Below are positions 1-8,891 of a stretch of 64,000 nucleotides of DNA, piece by piece. The stretch is from Deinococcus sp. LM3 (GTDB lineage Bacteria; Deinococcota; Deinococci; Deinococcales; Deinococcaceae). A program made the translations under genes and the position numbers. The stretch spans positions 1,948,501 to 2,012,500 of the forward strand of contig NZ_MUFV01000001.1 in NCBI RefSeq assembly GCF_002017875.1, in the 5' to 3' direction. Under the pieces are notes generated by a model, which saw only the letters and a program-made list of their open reading frames with translations, made no database searches and was not told where the DNA came from. Each line of letters opens with the position of its first letter. Positions within the stretch are counted from its first letter, which is position 1.

Positions 1-1
1 G

Positions 2-766
2 GGCGTGACCCTGATCGACACGGCGCGCGGGTACGGCCTCAGCGAGGAACGCATCGGGCGGCACCTGTCGTACCGGCGGCACGACTTCATCCTCAGCAGC
101 AAGGGCGGGTACGGCGCGGACGGCGCCGACGACTGGACCCCGCAGGCGATCCGCCTGGGTATCGAGCAGGCCCTGACGCGGCTGCGCTGCGACTGGATCG
201 ACATCTTCCACCTGCACTCCTGCCCCGCAGACACGCTGCGCCGCGAGGACCTGCTGGGCGCGCTGGACGACGCCCGCGCGAGCGGCCTGATCCGCGTGGC
301 GGCGTACAGCGGCGAGAACGAGGCCCTGGCCTGGGCCGCGCAGTCTGGTCGCTTCGGCAGCCTGGAAACCAGCGTGAACCTCGCCGACCAGTGGAGCCGG
401 CATCAGGTGCTGCCCACCGCGCACGACGCCGGACTGGGCGCGATCGCCAAGCGCCCCATCGCGAACGCCGCGTGGCGCTTCGTGCAGCGTCCGGCCGGTG
501 ACTACGCCGAGACGTACTGGGAGCGGCTGGGCCGGCTCGACCTGAACGGCGTGCGCGAGGCCGCCGGGCTGGACTGGACACAGTTCGCGCTGCGCTTCAG
601 CGCGTACGCGCCAGGGGTTCACAGCGCCATCGTGGGGACCGCCAGCATCGAGAACTTGGAACGCAACGTCCGGATCGTGCAGGAAGGCCCGCTGCCGCTG
701 GACGTCCTGACGCACATCGAGGCCGCGTGGCGCGCGCACGGCACGGACTGGGGCGGCGAGGTCTGA
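2..766 (+). CDS. Aldo/keto reductase, 5' end outside window
   Basis: NADPH-dependent aldo/keto reductase of the L-fucose/galactose dehydrogenase-like branch, probably cytoplasmic. The reading frame is open to the first base, so the true start lies upstream; the GTG at 5 is internal. The AKR catalytic tetrad can be seen: Asp and Tyr in DTARGYG, Lys in LSSKGGYG and His in FHLHS. A late segment (HSAIVGTASIENLERN) matches the usual cofactor-binding end of these barrels. About 254 residues are present, so some 50 are missing. The TGA stop overlaps the left end of a family A repeat. Substrate unknown. Confidence 0.85.
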   Translation, partial: GVTLIDTARGYGLSEERIGRHLSYRRHDFILSSKGGYGADGADDWTPQAIRLGIEQALTRLRCDWIDIFHLHSCPADTLRREDLLGALDDARASGLIRVAAYSGENEALAWAAQSGRFGSLETSVNLADQWSRHQVLPTAHDAGLGAIAKRPIANAAWRFVQRPAGDYAETYWERLGRLDLNGVREAAGLDWTQFALRFSAYAPGVHSAIVGTASIENLERNVRIVQEGPLPLDVLTHIEAAWRAHGTDWGGEV

Positions 767-922
767 TACGGACTCCGATTGAATGGGCTGCAAAGCCCGT
801 TCAATCCGAGCGTATGCGACTCGTAGAGCTGCTCCGCAGAGTAAGAGAGAAACGGGTTCCGGACGTGGAGCCGGCAATCCGGTGAAGTTCCGGATTGTTG
901 GCGAAACAAACGGAATCCGTAT
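766..922 (+). repeat. Family A palindromic repeat, copy 1 (full length, 157 bp)
   Basis: The ends are imperfect inverted repeats (ATACGGACTCCG ... CGGAATCCGTAT). Inside are two hairpins: GATTGAATGGGC/GCCCGTTCAATC near the left end and CAATCCGG/CCGGATTG near the right. This copy, like copy 5, has an extra segment (GTAGAGCTGCTCCGCAGAG) in the middle. The first base is the last base of the aldo/keto reductase stop codon. No long ORF. Confidence 0.9.
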
Positions 923-950
923 GACCCCAGGCGCGCCGCGCCGACTGCGG

Positions 951-956
951 TAGGCT
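951..956 (+). promoter_or_regulatory. -10 box TAGGCT, leaderless start
   Basis: TAGGCT lies 6 nt before the ATG at 963 and no Shine-Dalgarno sequence is present. This spacing puts the transcription start on the start codon, the leaderless arrangement reported for Deinococcus. Confidence 0.65.
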
Positions 957-962
957 GCGGGT

Positions 963-1982
963 ATGACTGAACCTGCGTTCTGCTGGGGGCTGCTGGGCGC
1001 CGCCCGCATTGCCCGCGCCCTGATTCCCGCGATCCGCGAGGCGGGCGGCGAGGTGGCGTTCGTGGGCGTGCGCGACCCGCACTCGGCGCGGGCGCAGGCC
1101 TTCGCGCAGGAATGGGGCGTGCAGGTCGCCGGAACGTACGACGACCTGATCGCGGCTGACGTGCACGCCGTGTACAACCCCCTGCCGAACGACGCGCACC
1201 TGCCCTGGACGCTGGCGGCGCTGCGGGCCGGGAAGCACGTCCTGACCGAGAAGCCCCTGACCCTGAACGCCGCCGAGGCGCAGCAGCTCGCGGACGCGGC
1301 GCTCCAGGCGGGCCTCACGCTGCTGGAGGCCTTCGCGTACCGCTTCCAGCCGCACATCCTGCGGATCGTGGAACTCGTGCGGGGCGGCACGCTGGGCGAC
1401 GTGCGGTCCGTACACGGCGCGTTCGGGTTCCACATGACCAACCCGGACGACTTCCGCTGGAACGCCGCGCAGGGCGGTGGGGCGCTGTTCGACGTGGGCA
1501 CCTACCCCGTGAACCTGATGCGCCTGCTGCTGGGTGAACCGCAGGCCGTGACCGCCGCCGCCCGCTGGACCCCCGCCGGGGCGCAACCCGGCACAGGCGA
1601 CATCGACGTGGCCCTCAGTGGCACCCTGGACTTCGGGGGCGCGCTGGGCAGCCTGGACTGCGCCTTCGACTGGACCGACCCCAGCTTCAGCCGCCTGACG
1701 GTCGTGGGCACGCGCGGCACGCTGGATGTCCCGCGCGTGTACCACAGCCACACGCACGAACCCGTGACCCTGCACCTGAACCTGGGCGGCCAGGAAAGCC
1801 GCGAGGAGTTCCCGCCGTCGAACGGGTACGCGCGCATGGTCGCCCACTTCCAGCGCACGGCGCGCGGACAGGAAGCGGCGCTGTACCCCCCCGCCGACGC
1901 CGTGGCACAGGCACGGGTGCTGGACGCCCTGTACGCCTCGGCCCGCACGGGAGCGCGCGTGACGCTGGACGCGCACGCCTGA
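963..1982 (+). CDS. Gfo/Idh/MocA family oxidoreductase
   Basis: NAD(P)-dependent sugar or dihydrodiol dehydrogenase-like enzyme, 339 aa, a normal length for the family. The N-terminal Rossmann fold is seen as GLLGAARIARALIPAI. The family signature EKPLTLNAAEA follows at about residue 95, with the EKP lysine that usually acts in catalysis. The C-terminal half has the expected beta-sheet substrate domain (GGALFDVGTYPVNLMR). The start is set by TAGGCT 6 nt upstream. Alone between a family A repeat and a same-strand neighbour. Substrate cannot be told from sequence. Confidence 0.85.
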   Translation: MTEPAFCWGLLGAARIARALIPAIREAGGEVAFVGVRDPHSARAQAFAQEWGVQVAGTYDDLIAADVHAVYNPLPNDAHLPWTLAALRAGKHVLTEKPLTLNAAEAQQLADAALQAGLTLLEAFAYRFQPHILRIVELVRGGTLGDVRSVHGAFGFHMTNPDDFRWNAAQGGGALFDVGTYPVNLMRLLLGEPQAVTAAARWTPAGAQPGTGDIDVALSGTLDFGGALGSLDCAFDWTDPSFSRLTVVGTRGTLDVPRVYHSHTHEPVTLHLNLGGQESREEFPPSNGYARMVAHFQRTARGQEAALYPPADAVAQARVLDALYASARTGARVTLDAHA

Positions 1983-1999
1983 ACCGGACGCGCCGCGTG

Positions 2000-2035
2000 C
2001 CCCCACGCGTAGAATGGCCCCCACGCGTAGAATGC
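2000..2035 (+). repeat. 18-bp tandem duplication carrying a -10 box
   Basis: CCCCCACGCGTAGAATGG occurs at 2000-2017 and again, with one change, at 2018-2035. Each unit contains TAGAAT. Only the second (2028-2033) has leaderless spacing, 7 nt, to the ATG at 2041. The first creates a spurious in-frame ATG at 2014. Confidence 0.8.
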
Positions 2036-2040
2036 CCCGC

Positions 2041-2976
2041 ATGACCGATCCCCTCCAGGGCTGGCAACCTGCGCCGGCCGGGCACAAGCACGTCGTCAGC
2101 GTCAGCCTGGGCGGCAGCGCCCGCAACGCCCGCGAGACCACCACCGTGCTGGGGCAGCCGTTCATCATCGAACGCATCGGCACGGACGGTGACGCCAGGA
2201 AGATGGCGGCCCTGTTCCAGGCCCTCGACGGCCGCGTGGACGCCTTCGGGCTGGGCGGCGCGGACCTGTACCTGCTGGCCGGCGGGAAACGCTACACCTT
2301 CACGAACGTCCGCAAACTCGTGGCCGGGGCGCGCATCACCCCGGTCCTCGACGGCAGCGGCCTGAAAAACACCCTGGAACGCGACGCCATCGCGCAACTC
2401 GACCCGGTCCTGAACTGGCGCACGCAGAAAGTCCTGATGGTCTCCGCCGTGGACCGCTTCGGCATGGCCGAGGCCCTCGCCGGGCACGGCGCCGACATGG
2501 TGTTCGGGGACATCGTGTTCGGCCTGAACGTCGACCGGCCCCTGCGCAGCATCACGTCCCTGCAACGCGTCGCGCGGCTGATCCTGCCCGCCCTGACCCG
2601 CCTCCCGCAGGACTGGTTCTACCCGACCGGCGCCAAACAGGACACCAGCGTGCAGGGCAAAGGCACGCGCTACTACGCCTGGGCCGACGTGATCGCCGGC
2701 GACACCCTCTACGTCAAACGCTACGCTCCGCAGGACCTGAGCGGCAAGACCATCCTCACGCAGACCATCACCCAGGCCGACCGCGACTGGATGAAGGCGC
2801 GCGGCGTGGCCCGCCTGATCACCACCACGCCCCGCATGGGCAGCCGCAACTTCGCCACCAACGTCCTGGAAGCCATGTTCGTCGCCCTGAGCGGCAAACG
2901 TGAGGCCCTGACCGGCCCCGAATACCTGGAGTACATCCGACAGGTCGGGTTCAGACCCGAAATCAACGAGCTGTGA
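2041..2976 (+). CDS. Quinate 5-dehydrogenase-like protein (function unproven)
   Basis: Protein of 311 aa. I associate this sequence type with Deinococcus proteins annotated as quinate 5-dehydrogenase, but I see no classical Rossmann GxGxxG at the N terminus. The start reads as an unusual VSLGGSARNARET, followed by a Gly-rich VDAFGLGGADLYLLAGGKRY. Cytoplasmic, no signal or membrane segment. I chose ATG 2041 because TAGAAT at 2028 is 7 nt away; an in-frame ATG at 2014 lies inside the duplicated box and is unlikely. The enzyme name should be treated as a homology label only. Confidence 0.6.
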   Translation: MTDPLQGWQPAPAGHKHVVSVSLGGSARNARETTTVLGQPFIIERIGTDGDARKMAALFQALDGRVDAFGLGGADLYLLAGGKRYTFTNVRKLVAGARITPVLDGSGLKNTLERDAIAQLDPVLNWRTQKVLMVSAVDRFGMAEALAGHGADMVFGDIVFGLNVDRPLRSITSLQRVARLILPALTRLPQDWFYPTGAKQDTSVQGKGTRYYAWADVIAGDTLYVKRYAPQDLSGKTILTQTITQADRDWMKARGVARLITTTPRMGSRNFATNVLEAMFVALSGKREALTGPEYLEYIRQVGFRPEINEL

Positions 2977-2982
2977 CCTGCG

Positions 2983-3924
2983 TCAGCGTCGGGCCGCCAG
3001 CGCCTCCTGCCACTGCGGCACGCGCGGACTGACGCGCAGCAACCCCATCAGGGCGGTGGCGGGGCGGGTGTACCACAGGTCGCCGTTCTCGTGCGCCTCC
3101 GGCTGCCGCGTGAGGTAGCGGGTGGCGTTGTCCAGCGTGTACGCCAGCACCCGCAGGGTCAGGGCGTCGCCTTCGGTGCCACTGGCCTCGTGGTACCCGG
3201 CGAGCAGGTCCGGCACGGCCAGCGGCCCGGAATAGCTGAGGTCCAGGGCCGGGTCGCCCCACCCGGCGTCCCCCCAGTCGATCAGGGCCGTCACCGCGCC
3301 GTCGCCGGTCACCATCAGGTTTCCGGCGTGCAGGTCGTTGTGCAGGAACGCAGGGTGCGCGGGCGGTGGATTCTCGCTCAGCAGGCGGGCGGTCAGGCCG
3401 GTCGCCCAGTCGGCCTCGGCGGTGCCCAGCCGCTCGCCGGTCAGGACGCGCGTGCGGGTGCGGACCGGGTGGGGCGGCGTGATGGCTTTCAGGTGCCCGT
3501 GCGGGTCGGGCGCGTCTGTCACGCCCGCGTGCAGGGCGGCCAGGGCGCGGCCCGCCTCCCGCCACGCGCGGGACAGGCGCGGGTCACCGTAGCCCCAGCC
3601 CAGGCCGTCCAGGCTGCGGCCCGGCGCGAAGGCGTACAGCGTCACCGGGGCGTCCAGCACCGCGCGCGCGTCGTCGAACACCAGCAGTTCCGGCGTCGGA
3701 ATGCCCGCCCGCACCGCTGCGGGCACGGCCACACTCTCGGTCAGGGCATCCTCGATGTCGCCGGGCATCGGCACGCGCAGCACCACGTCCCGACCGACCC
3801 GCCGGGCGCGGTACACGCGGTTCACGATCCCCACGCTCGGCAGGCGCGTCAGGGGCGATTCCAGGCCGAACTGCTGCGCGAAGGCCGCCAGCTCACCCGG
3901 CGTCAGGTCGGGAAGGTCAGACAC
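2983..3924 (-). CDS. Aminoglycoside phosphotransferase-fold kinase
   Basis: About 313 aa with the APH/choline-kinase fold. The catalytic loop is HNDLHAGNLM and the Mg-binding motif is IDWGDAGWGDPALDL. A kinase N-lobe with VVLRVP precedes them. The substrate could be an antibiotic, a sugar, homoserine or a fructosamine; the sequence does not decide it. The longest frame begins at 3960, but the GTG at 3924 has CAGACT 6 nt upstream, close to the local TAGACT box, and gives the usual N terminus. It converges on the gene ending at 2976 with almost no gap. Confidence 0.75.
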   Translation of the reverse strand: MSDLPDLTPGELAAFAQQFGLESPLTRLPSVGIVNRVYRARRVGRDVVLRVPMPGDIEDALTESVAVPAAVRAGIPTPELLVFDDARAVLDAPVTLYAFAPGRSLDGLGWGYGDPRLSRAWREAGRALAALHAGVTDAPDPHGHLKAITPPHPVRTRTRVLTGERLGTAEADWATGLTARLLSENPPPAHPAFLHNDLHAGNLMVTGDGAVTALIDWGDAGWGDPALDLSYSGPLAVPDLLAGYHEASGTEGDALTLRVLAYTLDNATRYLTRQPEAHENGDLWYTRPATALMGLLRVSPRVPQWQEALAARR

Positions 3925-3975
3925 CCCCACAGTCTGACGTCCAGACGCACCGACCTGCATCTGCTATGTGACGGG

Positions 3976-3981
3976 TACACT
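3976..3981 (+). promoter_or_regulatory. -10 box TACACT for xpt
   Basis: TACACT sits 7 nt before ATG 3989 with no Shine-Dalgarno sequence, so a leaderless transcript is expected. Confidence 0.65.
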
Positions 3982-3988
3982 CCGGGGC

Positions 3989-4570
3989 ATGCAGGCACTC
4001 GTGGACGCGATTCGGCAGCAGGGTGAAGTTCTTCCCGGTGGGATTCTCAAGGTGGACGGACTGGTGAACCACCAGCTGTTGCCGCACCTGACGCGCGAGA
4101 TGGGCGAGGTGTTCGCCGCGCACTTCGCGCCGCTGAACCCCGGCAAGATCGTGACCATCGAGGTCAGCGGCATCGCGCCCGCCATCGCGACGGCCATGGT
4201 GCTGGGCGTGCCGATGGTGTACGCCCGCAAGAAGAAACCCGTCACCATGAAGGAACCCGCGTTCACCGCGCAGTCCGTCAGTCGCACCAAGGGCGGCGTG
4301 GTGGACCTGTTCATCAGCAGCGAGTTCCTGGGCGCCGGGGACCGCGTGGTCGTCATCGACGATTTCCTCGCGTCGGGCGGCACGTTGCGCGCCCTGGCGG
4401 GCATGATCGAGGTCAGTGGCGCCGAGCTGCTGGGCATCGGCTGCGTCGTGGAAAAGCAGTTCGAGGACGGCCGTGAGAAACTCGCTGACCTGAACGTGCC
4501 CATCCACACCCTGGCGAACATCGTCCGCATGAGCGAGGCGGACGGCATCGAGGTCGAAGCGGGGAGATAA
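3989..4570 (+). CDS. xpt: Xanthine phosphoribosyltransferase
   Basis: Joins xanthine to PRPP to give XMP in purine salvage; cytoplasmic. The 193-aa protein has the PRPP-binding motif VVVIDDFLASGGT near residue 120. The Xpt-specific N terminus LVDAIRQQGEVLPGGILKVDGLVNHQL and the basic stretch ARKKKPVTM also fit. I chose ATG 3989 (leaderless box at 3976) over an upstream in-frame codon at 3968. Adenine deaminase, an XdhC-type factor and rdgB elsewhere in the window form a loose purine theme. No purine riboswitch is seen; there is no room for one in a leaderless transcript. Confidence 0.9.
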   Translation: MQALVDAIRQQGEVLPGGILKVDGLVNHQLLPHLTREMGEVFAAHFAPLNPGKIVTIEVSGIAPAIATAMVLGVPMVYARKKKPVTMKEPAFTAQSVSRTKGGVVDLFISSEFLGAGDRVVVIDDFLASGGTLRALAGMIEVSGAELLGIGCVVEKQFEDGREKLADLNVPIHTLANIVRMSEADGIEVEAGR

Positions 4571-4725
4571 GAGGGAGTTGGGTTGTAGGAAGTGGGTGGG
4601 GTTTGACAGCGGCGGCCAGGTCACGCACACGCTGTTGGCCATCCGCCATCCGCCATCCGCCATCCGCCCTCTGTTCCCGGCCCGGTCACGCGTGCGCCTA
4701 ACGCGCGTTTGGATACCATGCGGGC
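4571..4725. repeat. Intergenic region with family C heptads
   Basis: The gap holds five near-identical 7-bp units (CCATCCG type) at 4638-4672. They are preceded by ACGCTGTTGG, a lead-in also found before the heptads at 36700. At 4589-4602 there is a half copy of the family B hairpin (GGAAGTGGGTGGGG). No ORF. Confidence 0.7.
4714..4719 (+). promoter_or_regulatory. -10 box TACCAT
   Basis: TACCAT is 6 nt before ATG 4726; leaderless spacing and no Shine-Dalgarno sequence. Confidence 0.6.
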
Positions 4726-6288
<1,563 letters not shown>

Positions 6289-6302
6289 GTGGGCAGCGGG
6301 CT

Positions 6303-6343
6303 GTGGTGAGTGGGGGGGACGCTGGCCCCGACCCACTCACCAC
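6303..6343. repeat. Family B hairpin, copy 1
   Basis: Perfect 12-bp stem GTGGTGAGTGGG/CCCACTCACCAC around a loop containing GGGGACGCTGGCCCC, followed by ACTTCC. It lies 14 nt after the carboxylase stop and probably ends that transcript. The loop sequence ACGCTGGCCCCG recurs in copy 3. Confidence 0.75.
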
Positions 6344-6382
6344 TTCCTACTCTCGGTCACCGTCATGCCCGGCCTCCGCGCC

Positions 6383-6388
6383 TAGACT
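6383..6388 (+). promoter_or_regulatory. -10 box TAGACT for msrB
   Basis: TAGACT lies 6 nt before ATG 6395, the local leaderless pattern. Confidence 0.65.
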
Positions 6389-6394
6389 GCCCGC

Positions 6395-6847
6395 ATGACT
6401 GACAAGCCGTTCGTGAAACCGTCGGATACCGAGCTGCGCGAGCGCCTGACGCCCATCCAGTACAGCGTGACCCAGCACGAGGGCACCGAGCGGGCCTTTA
6501 CCGGCGAGTACTGGGATCACACTGGGGAAGGCATCTACGTGGACGTGGTGAGCGGCGAGCCGCTGTTCTCCAGCCTCGACAAGTACGACGCCGGGTGCGG
6601 GTGGCCCAGCTTCACGCGGCCGATTCCCACTGTCACGCTGACCGAGAACACGGATTACAAGATCGGGTACGCCCGCACCGAGGTCCGTTCGGTCGCGGCG
6701 GACTCTCACTTGGGGCACGTGTTCCCGGACGGCCCGCAGGAGCACGGGGGCCTGCGGTACTGCATCAACTCGGCGGCGATGCGCTTCGTGCCGCTCGCGG
6801 AGCTGGAAGCGCAGGGGTACGGCGAGTACCGGGCGCTGTTCGGGTAA
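6395..6847 (+). CDS. msrB: Peptide-methionine (R)-S-oxide reductase MsrB
   Basis: Reduces methionine-R-sulfoxide in proteins, an oxidative-damage repair activity. The 150-aa protein has the catalytic cysteine at about residue 123 in RYCINSAAMRF. The SelR-fold landmarks GCGWPSF and DSHLGHVFPDGP are present. Where zinc-binding MsrBs have CxxC this protein has other residues (PLFSSLDKYDAGCGW), so it is probably the zinc-free type. No signal peptide; cytoplasmic. A strong bidirectional hairpin follows the stop. Confidence 0.92.
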   Translation: MTDKPFVKPSDTELRERLTPIQYSVTQHEGTERAFTGEYWDHTGEGIYVDVVSGEPLFSSLDKYDAGCGWPSFTRPIPTVTLTENTDYKIGYARTEVRSVAADSHLGHVFPDGPQEHGGLRYCINSAAMRFVPLAELEAQGYGEYRALFG

Positions 6848-6858
6848 CGGGCAACAGC

Positions 6859-6894
6859 GGGGAGGGGGAGGCCAGCTGCAGCCTCCCCCTCCCC
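6859..6894. terminator. Bidirectional terminator hairpin between msrB and the CAP protein
   Basis: GGGGAGGGGGAGGC pairs with GCCTCCCCCTCCCC around a short loop. It lies in the 59-bp gap between convergent genes, 11 nt after the msrB stop. There is no clear U tract, so efficiency is uncertain. Confidence 0.65.
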
Positions 6895-6906
6895 GTGTTG
6901 TGACGG

Positions 6907-7734
6907 TCAGCGGGTGCCGAGGTTCTGCACCCAGTAGTGGCCGAATTCGGTGCCTGACTTGTAGGCATACCCGACGCCGAGTTCCCTGAAGTTGGGATTC
7001 ATGATGTTTTTGCAGTGACCCTCGCTTTTCAGCCAGCCGTCCACGGCTGCCTGCGCGGTGGGCTGTCCTGCAATGATGTTCTCACCCCAGGTGCGGTAGG
7101 CGTATCCGGCGGCGGCGATGCGCTGCCCGGCGGTGCGGCCGTCCTTGCTGGTGTGGCTGAAGTAGTTCTGGGCGGCCATGTCGGCGGCGTGGCCCTGCGC
7201 GGCCTGCCCCAGCTGGGTGTTCAGAGTCAGGGCGGGCGCGGCGGCGTAGGCGGTGGCCCCGCAGGTGCGGCCCTGCGCGCGGGCGGCGTTCGTGAGATCC
7301 AGAATCTGCTGCGCGAAGCCCGTGCCGGGTGCTGGGGCGGGGGTCGGGGTGGGCGCGGCGCCGCTGATGGTCAGTGGGAAGTCGATGAAGGCCGACGCGT
7401 TGCGGCTCAGGGCGGCGCGGACGGTGGCGTTCCCGCCGCCCACAGGCGTGACCAGTCCGGTCTGCGTGACCGTGGCGACCGCCGCGTTGGTGGTGGTCCA
7501 CACGAGCTGGCCGGGCGCAGGGGCGCGGCCGCCGACCGTGACGTTCAGTTGCGTGGACTGCCCCACGATCAGTGCGACGGGGCTGGCGACGCCCTGCGGG
7601 GAGAGCGTGTCACTGACGTTCCCGGCCGGGTCGGTCAGGGTGGGGGCGCTGCCGGTGCCGCTGTTGCCGCCGCAGGCGCTGAGGGTCAGGATCAGCAGGG
7701 CGACACTGGCGCCGCGCAGGGGTTGGGGGAGCAT
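6907..7734 (-). CDS. CAP/SCP-domain lipoprotein with Ig-like (BIG2-type) domain
   Basis: Probable surface lipoprotein, 275 aa. The lipobox LSAC at the end of the signal peptide (LLILTLSACGGNSG) places the acylated Cys near residue 21. A bacterial Ig-like segment follows (VGQSTQLNVTVGG ... VWTTTNAAVATVTQTGLVTPVGGGNATVRA). A Pro/Thr/Ala linker (TPTPAPAPGTG) leads to a CAP domain of about 125 residues. CAP markers are AAQGHAADMAAQNYFSHTSKDG, GENIIAG and GHCKNIMNPNFRELGVGYAY. In bacteria CAP proteins are extracellular and of mostly unknown activity. The six bases before the start follow TCTAAT, a weak version of the local box. Confidence 0.85.
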   Translation of the reverse strand: MLPQPLRGASVALLILTLSACGGNSGTGSAPTLTDPAGNVSDTLSPQGVASPVALIVGQSTQLNVTVGGRAPAPGQLVWTTTNAAVATVTQTGLVTPVGGGNATVRAALSRNASAFIDFPLTISGAAPTPTPAPAPGTGFAQQILDLTNAARAQGRTCGATAYAAAPALTLNTQLGQAAQGHAADMAAQNYFSHTSKDGRTAGQRIAAAGYAYRTWGENIIAGQPTAQAAVDGWLKSEGHCKNIMNPNFRELGVGYAYKSGTEFGHYWVQNLGTR

Positions 7735-7944
7735 GAGGGCATTAGAACGTGCCGAAATCTCTTTACCATGAGGAAACCTTTCTCATTTCTCATCTGGCCT
7801 GCGCGGTGGCGGGGGTGCTGACCCCCCGTCCAGTGAGGAGAATTTCACAGACTGGGGGCGGATTCCTGGCAATCGCCACCTGTCAGCAGCGCCGCCTCAT
7901 CTGAGGTTCATGCGAAACCGGGCCTGCTCCTATCTGCCCCTCCA

Positions 7945-8658
7945 CTACCTGCGCTGGGTCGGTGCGCCCAGCGCGGGAACCAGCAGGCCGTACCGTATGT
8001 CCGTGACTGCGTGCAGGAACGGCCCGTCCCACTCCACTGCGGCGGGCAGCGTGACCGTCAGGTCCTCGCCCAGCCCCGCCGCCGCGTTCAGCAACGCCGC
8101 GCCCACCCCGGCATCGGCCGCGCCCCACAGGTGCGCCGCGCCTCCCGCCCCACGCGCCTGCCACAGCAGCGACCCGACCGGCTGCCCATTCCGGTACGCC
8201 ATCAGCAGCGCGAAGGCCCCGGCAGCGGCCTCCAGCGGCCCCGCCAGTTGCCGCGCCAGTCCCGCCGCCCACCCTGGCGTGCCGTGCGCCGCGCACAGCG
8301 CCCCCGCCCACGCGCTCAGGTGCAGGCGGCCCACCTGCTCGACCACCACCGAGGCGTCAGGCGGGTTCGGCTGACCGGCCCAGTCGCCGACCCGCACCCG
8401 CGCGACCTCCTGCACCTTCAGGCCCGCCGGGACCTCCCCGCCCGCCCAGGCCACCAGCGGCGGCAGCCCCTGACCCTCATGCCAGTCCTGCACGTCCCGC
8501 AGATTCACGCCGGTCACATCACCCGGCAGGAACGTCGCGTTCAGTGCCAGCACGTTCACGCCCGGCGTCAGCAGCGTCGTCGCGCCCCCCTGCTCCCGCT
8601 GCACCACCGACAGCGGCGCGTGAAACTCGATCAGATCAGCCAGGGCAGAGGGCAGCAC
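7945..8658 (-). CDS. Uncharacterised protein, possible degenerate GNAT acyltransferase
   Basis: 237 aa, no signal or membrane segment, rich in Ala, Gly and Val. The second half (FALLMAYRNGQPVGSLLWQARGAGGAAHLWGAADAGVGAALLNAAAGLG) looks like a GNAT core: a strand with the usual xGxPVG turn, then a region in place of the acetyl-CoA loop. The classical RxxGxG/A loop is missing, so activity is doubtful. Start: GTG 8658 has TACCCT 6 nt upstream, matching the local pattern. Upstream and convergent sequence is occupied by family B and family A repeats. I would call it hypothetical. Confidence 0.6.
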   Translation of the reverse strand: MLPSALADLIEFHAPLSVVQREQGGATTLLTPGVNVLALNATFLPGDVTGVNLRDVQDWHEGQGLPPLVAWAGGEVPAGLKVQEVARVRVGDWAGQPNPPDASVVVEQVGRLHLSAWAGALCAAHGTPGWAAGLARQLAGPLEAAAGAFALLMAYRNGQPVGSLLWQARGAGGAAHLWGAADAGVGAALLNAAAGLGEDLTVTLPAAVEWDGPFLHAVTDIRYGLLVPALGAPTQRR

Positions 8659-8682
8659 CCCCCCAGGGTAATAGGAAGCAGG

Positions 8683-8741
8683 CCGCAGGAAATGGGGAGC
8701 GGACGGGACGCCCGCCCCGATCCACTCCCCACTTCCTGCGG
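8683..8741. repeat. Family B hairpin, copy 2
   Basis: A long imperfect stem: CCGCAGGAAATGGGGAGCGG pairs with CCACTCCCCACTTCCTGCGG across a loop with GGGACGCCCGCCCC. It shares core and loop with copies at 6303 and 10833. It lies just upstream of a family A copy. Confidence 0.7.
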
Positions 8742-8756
8742 TTCGCCTGCTGTCTC

Positions 8757-8891
8757 ATCGGATTCTGTCTGTTTCGTTGACAGATCGGAACACCACCGAT
8801 CTGCCAACTCCACGCCCGGAACCCGTTCCGCTCCCACTCGCATCCGCTCGGATTGAATGGGCTTTGCAGCCCATTCAATCGGAATCCGTAT
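8757..8891 (-). repeat. Family A repeat, copy 2 (inverted)
   Basis: 135 bp, reverse orientation, with a worn left end (ATCGGATTCTGTCTG instead of ATACGGATTCCGTTTG). The right end CCGTAT overlaps the stop codon of the MoxR-type gene, whose TGA occupies 8891-8893 on the minus strand. Confidence 0.85.

Noticed and set aside
2983..3924. Aminoglycoside resistance gene
   Set aside because: The APH fold is common to many housekeeping kinases and nothing in the context indicates resistance.
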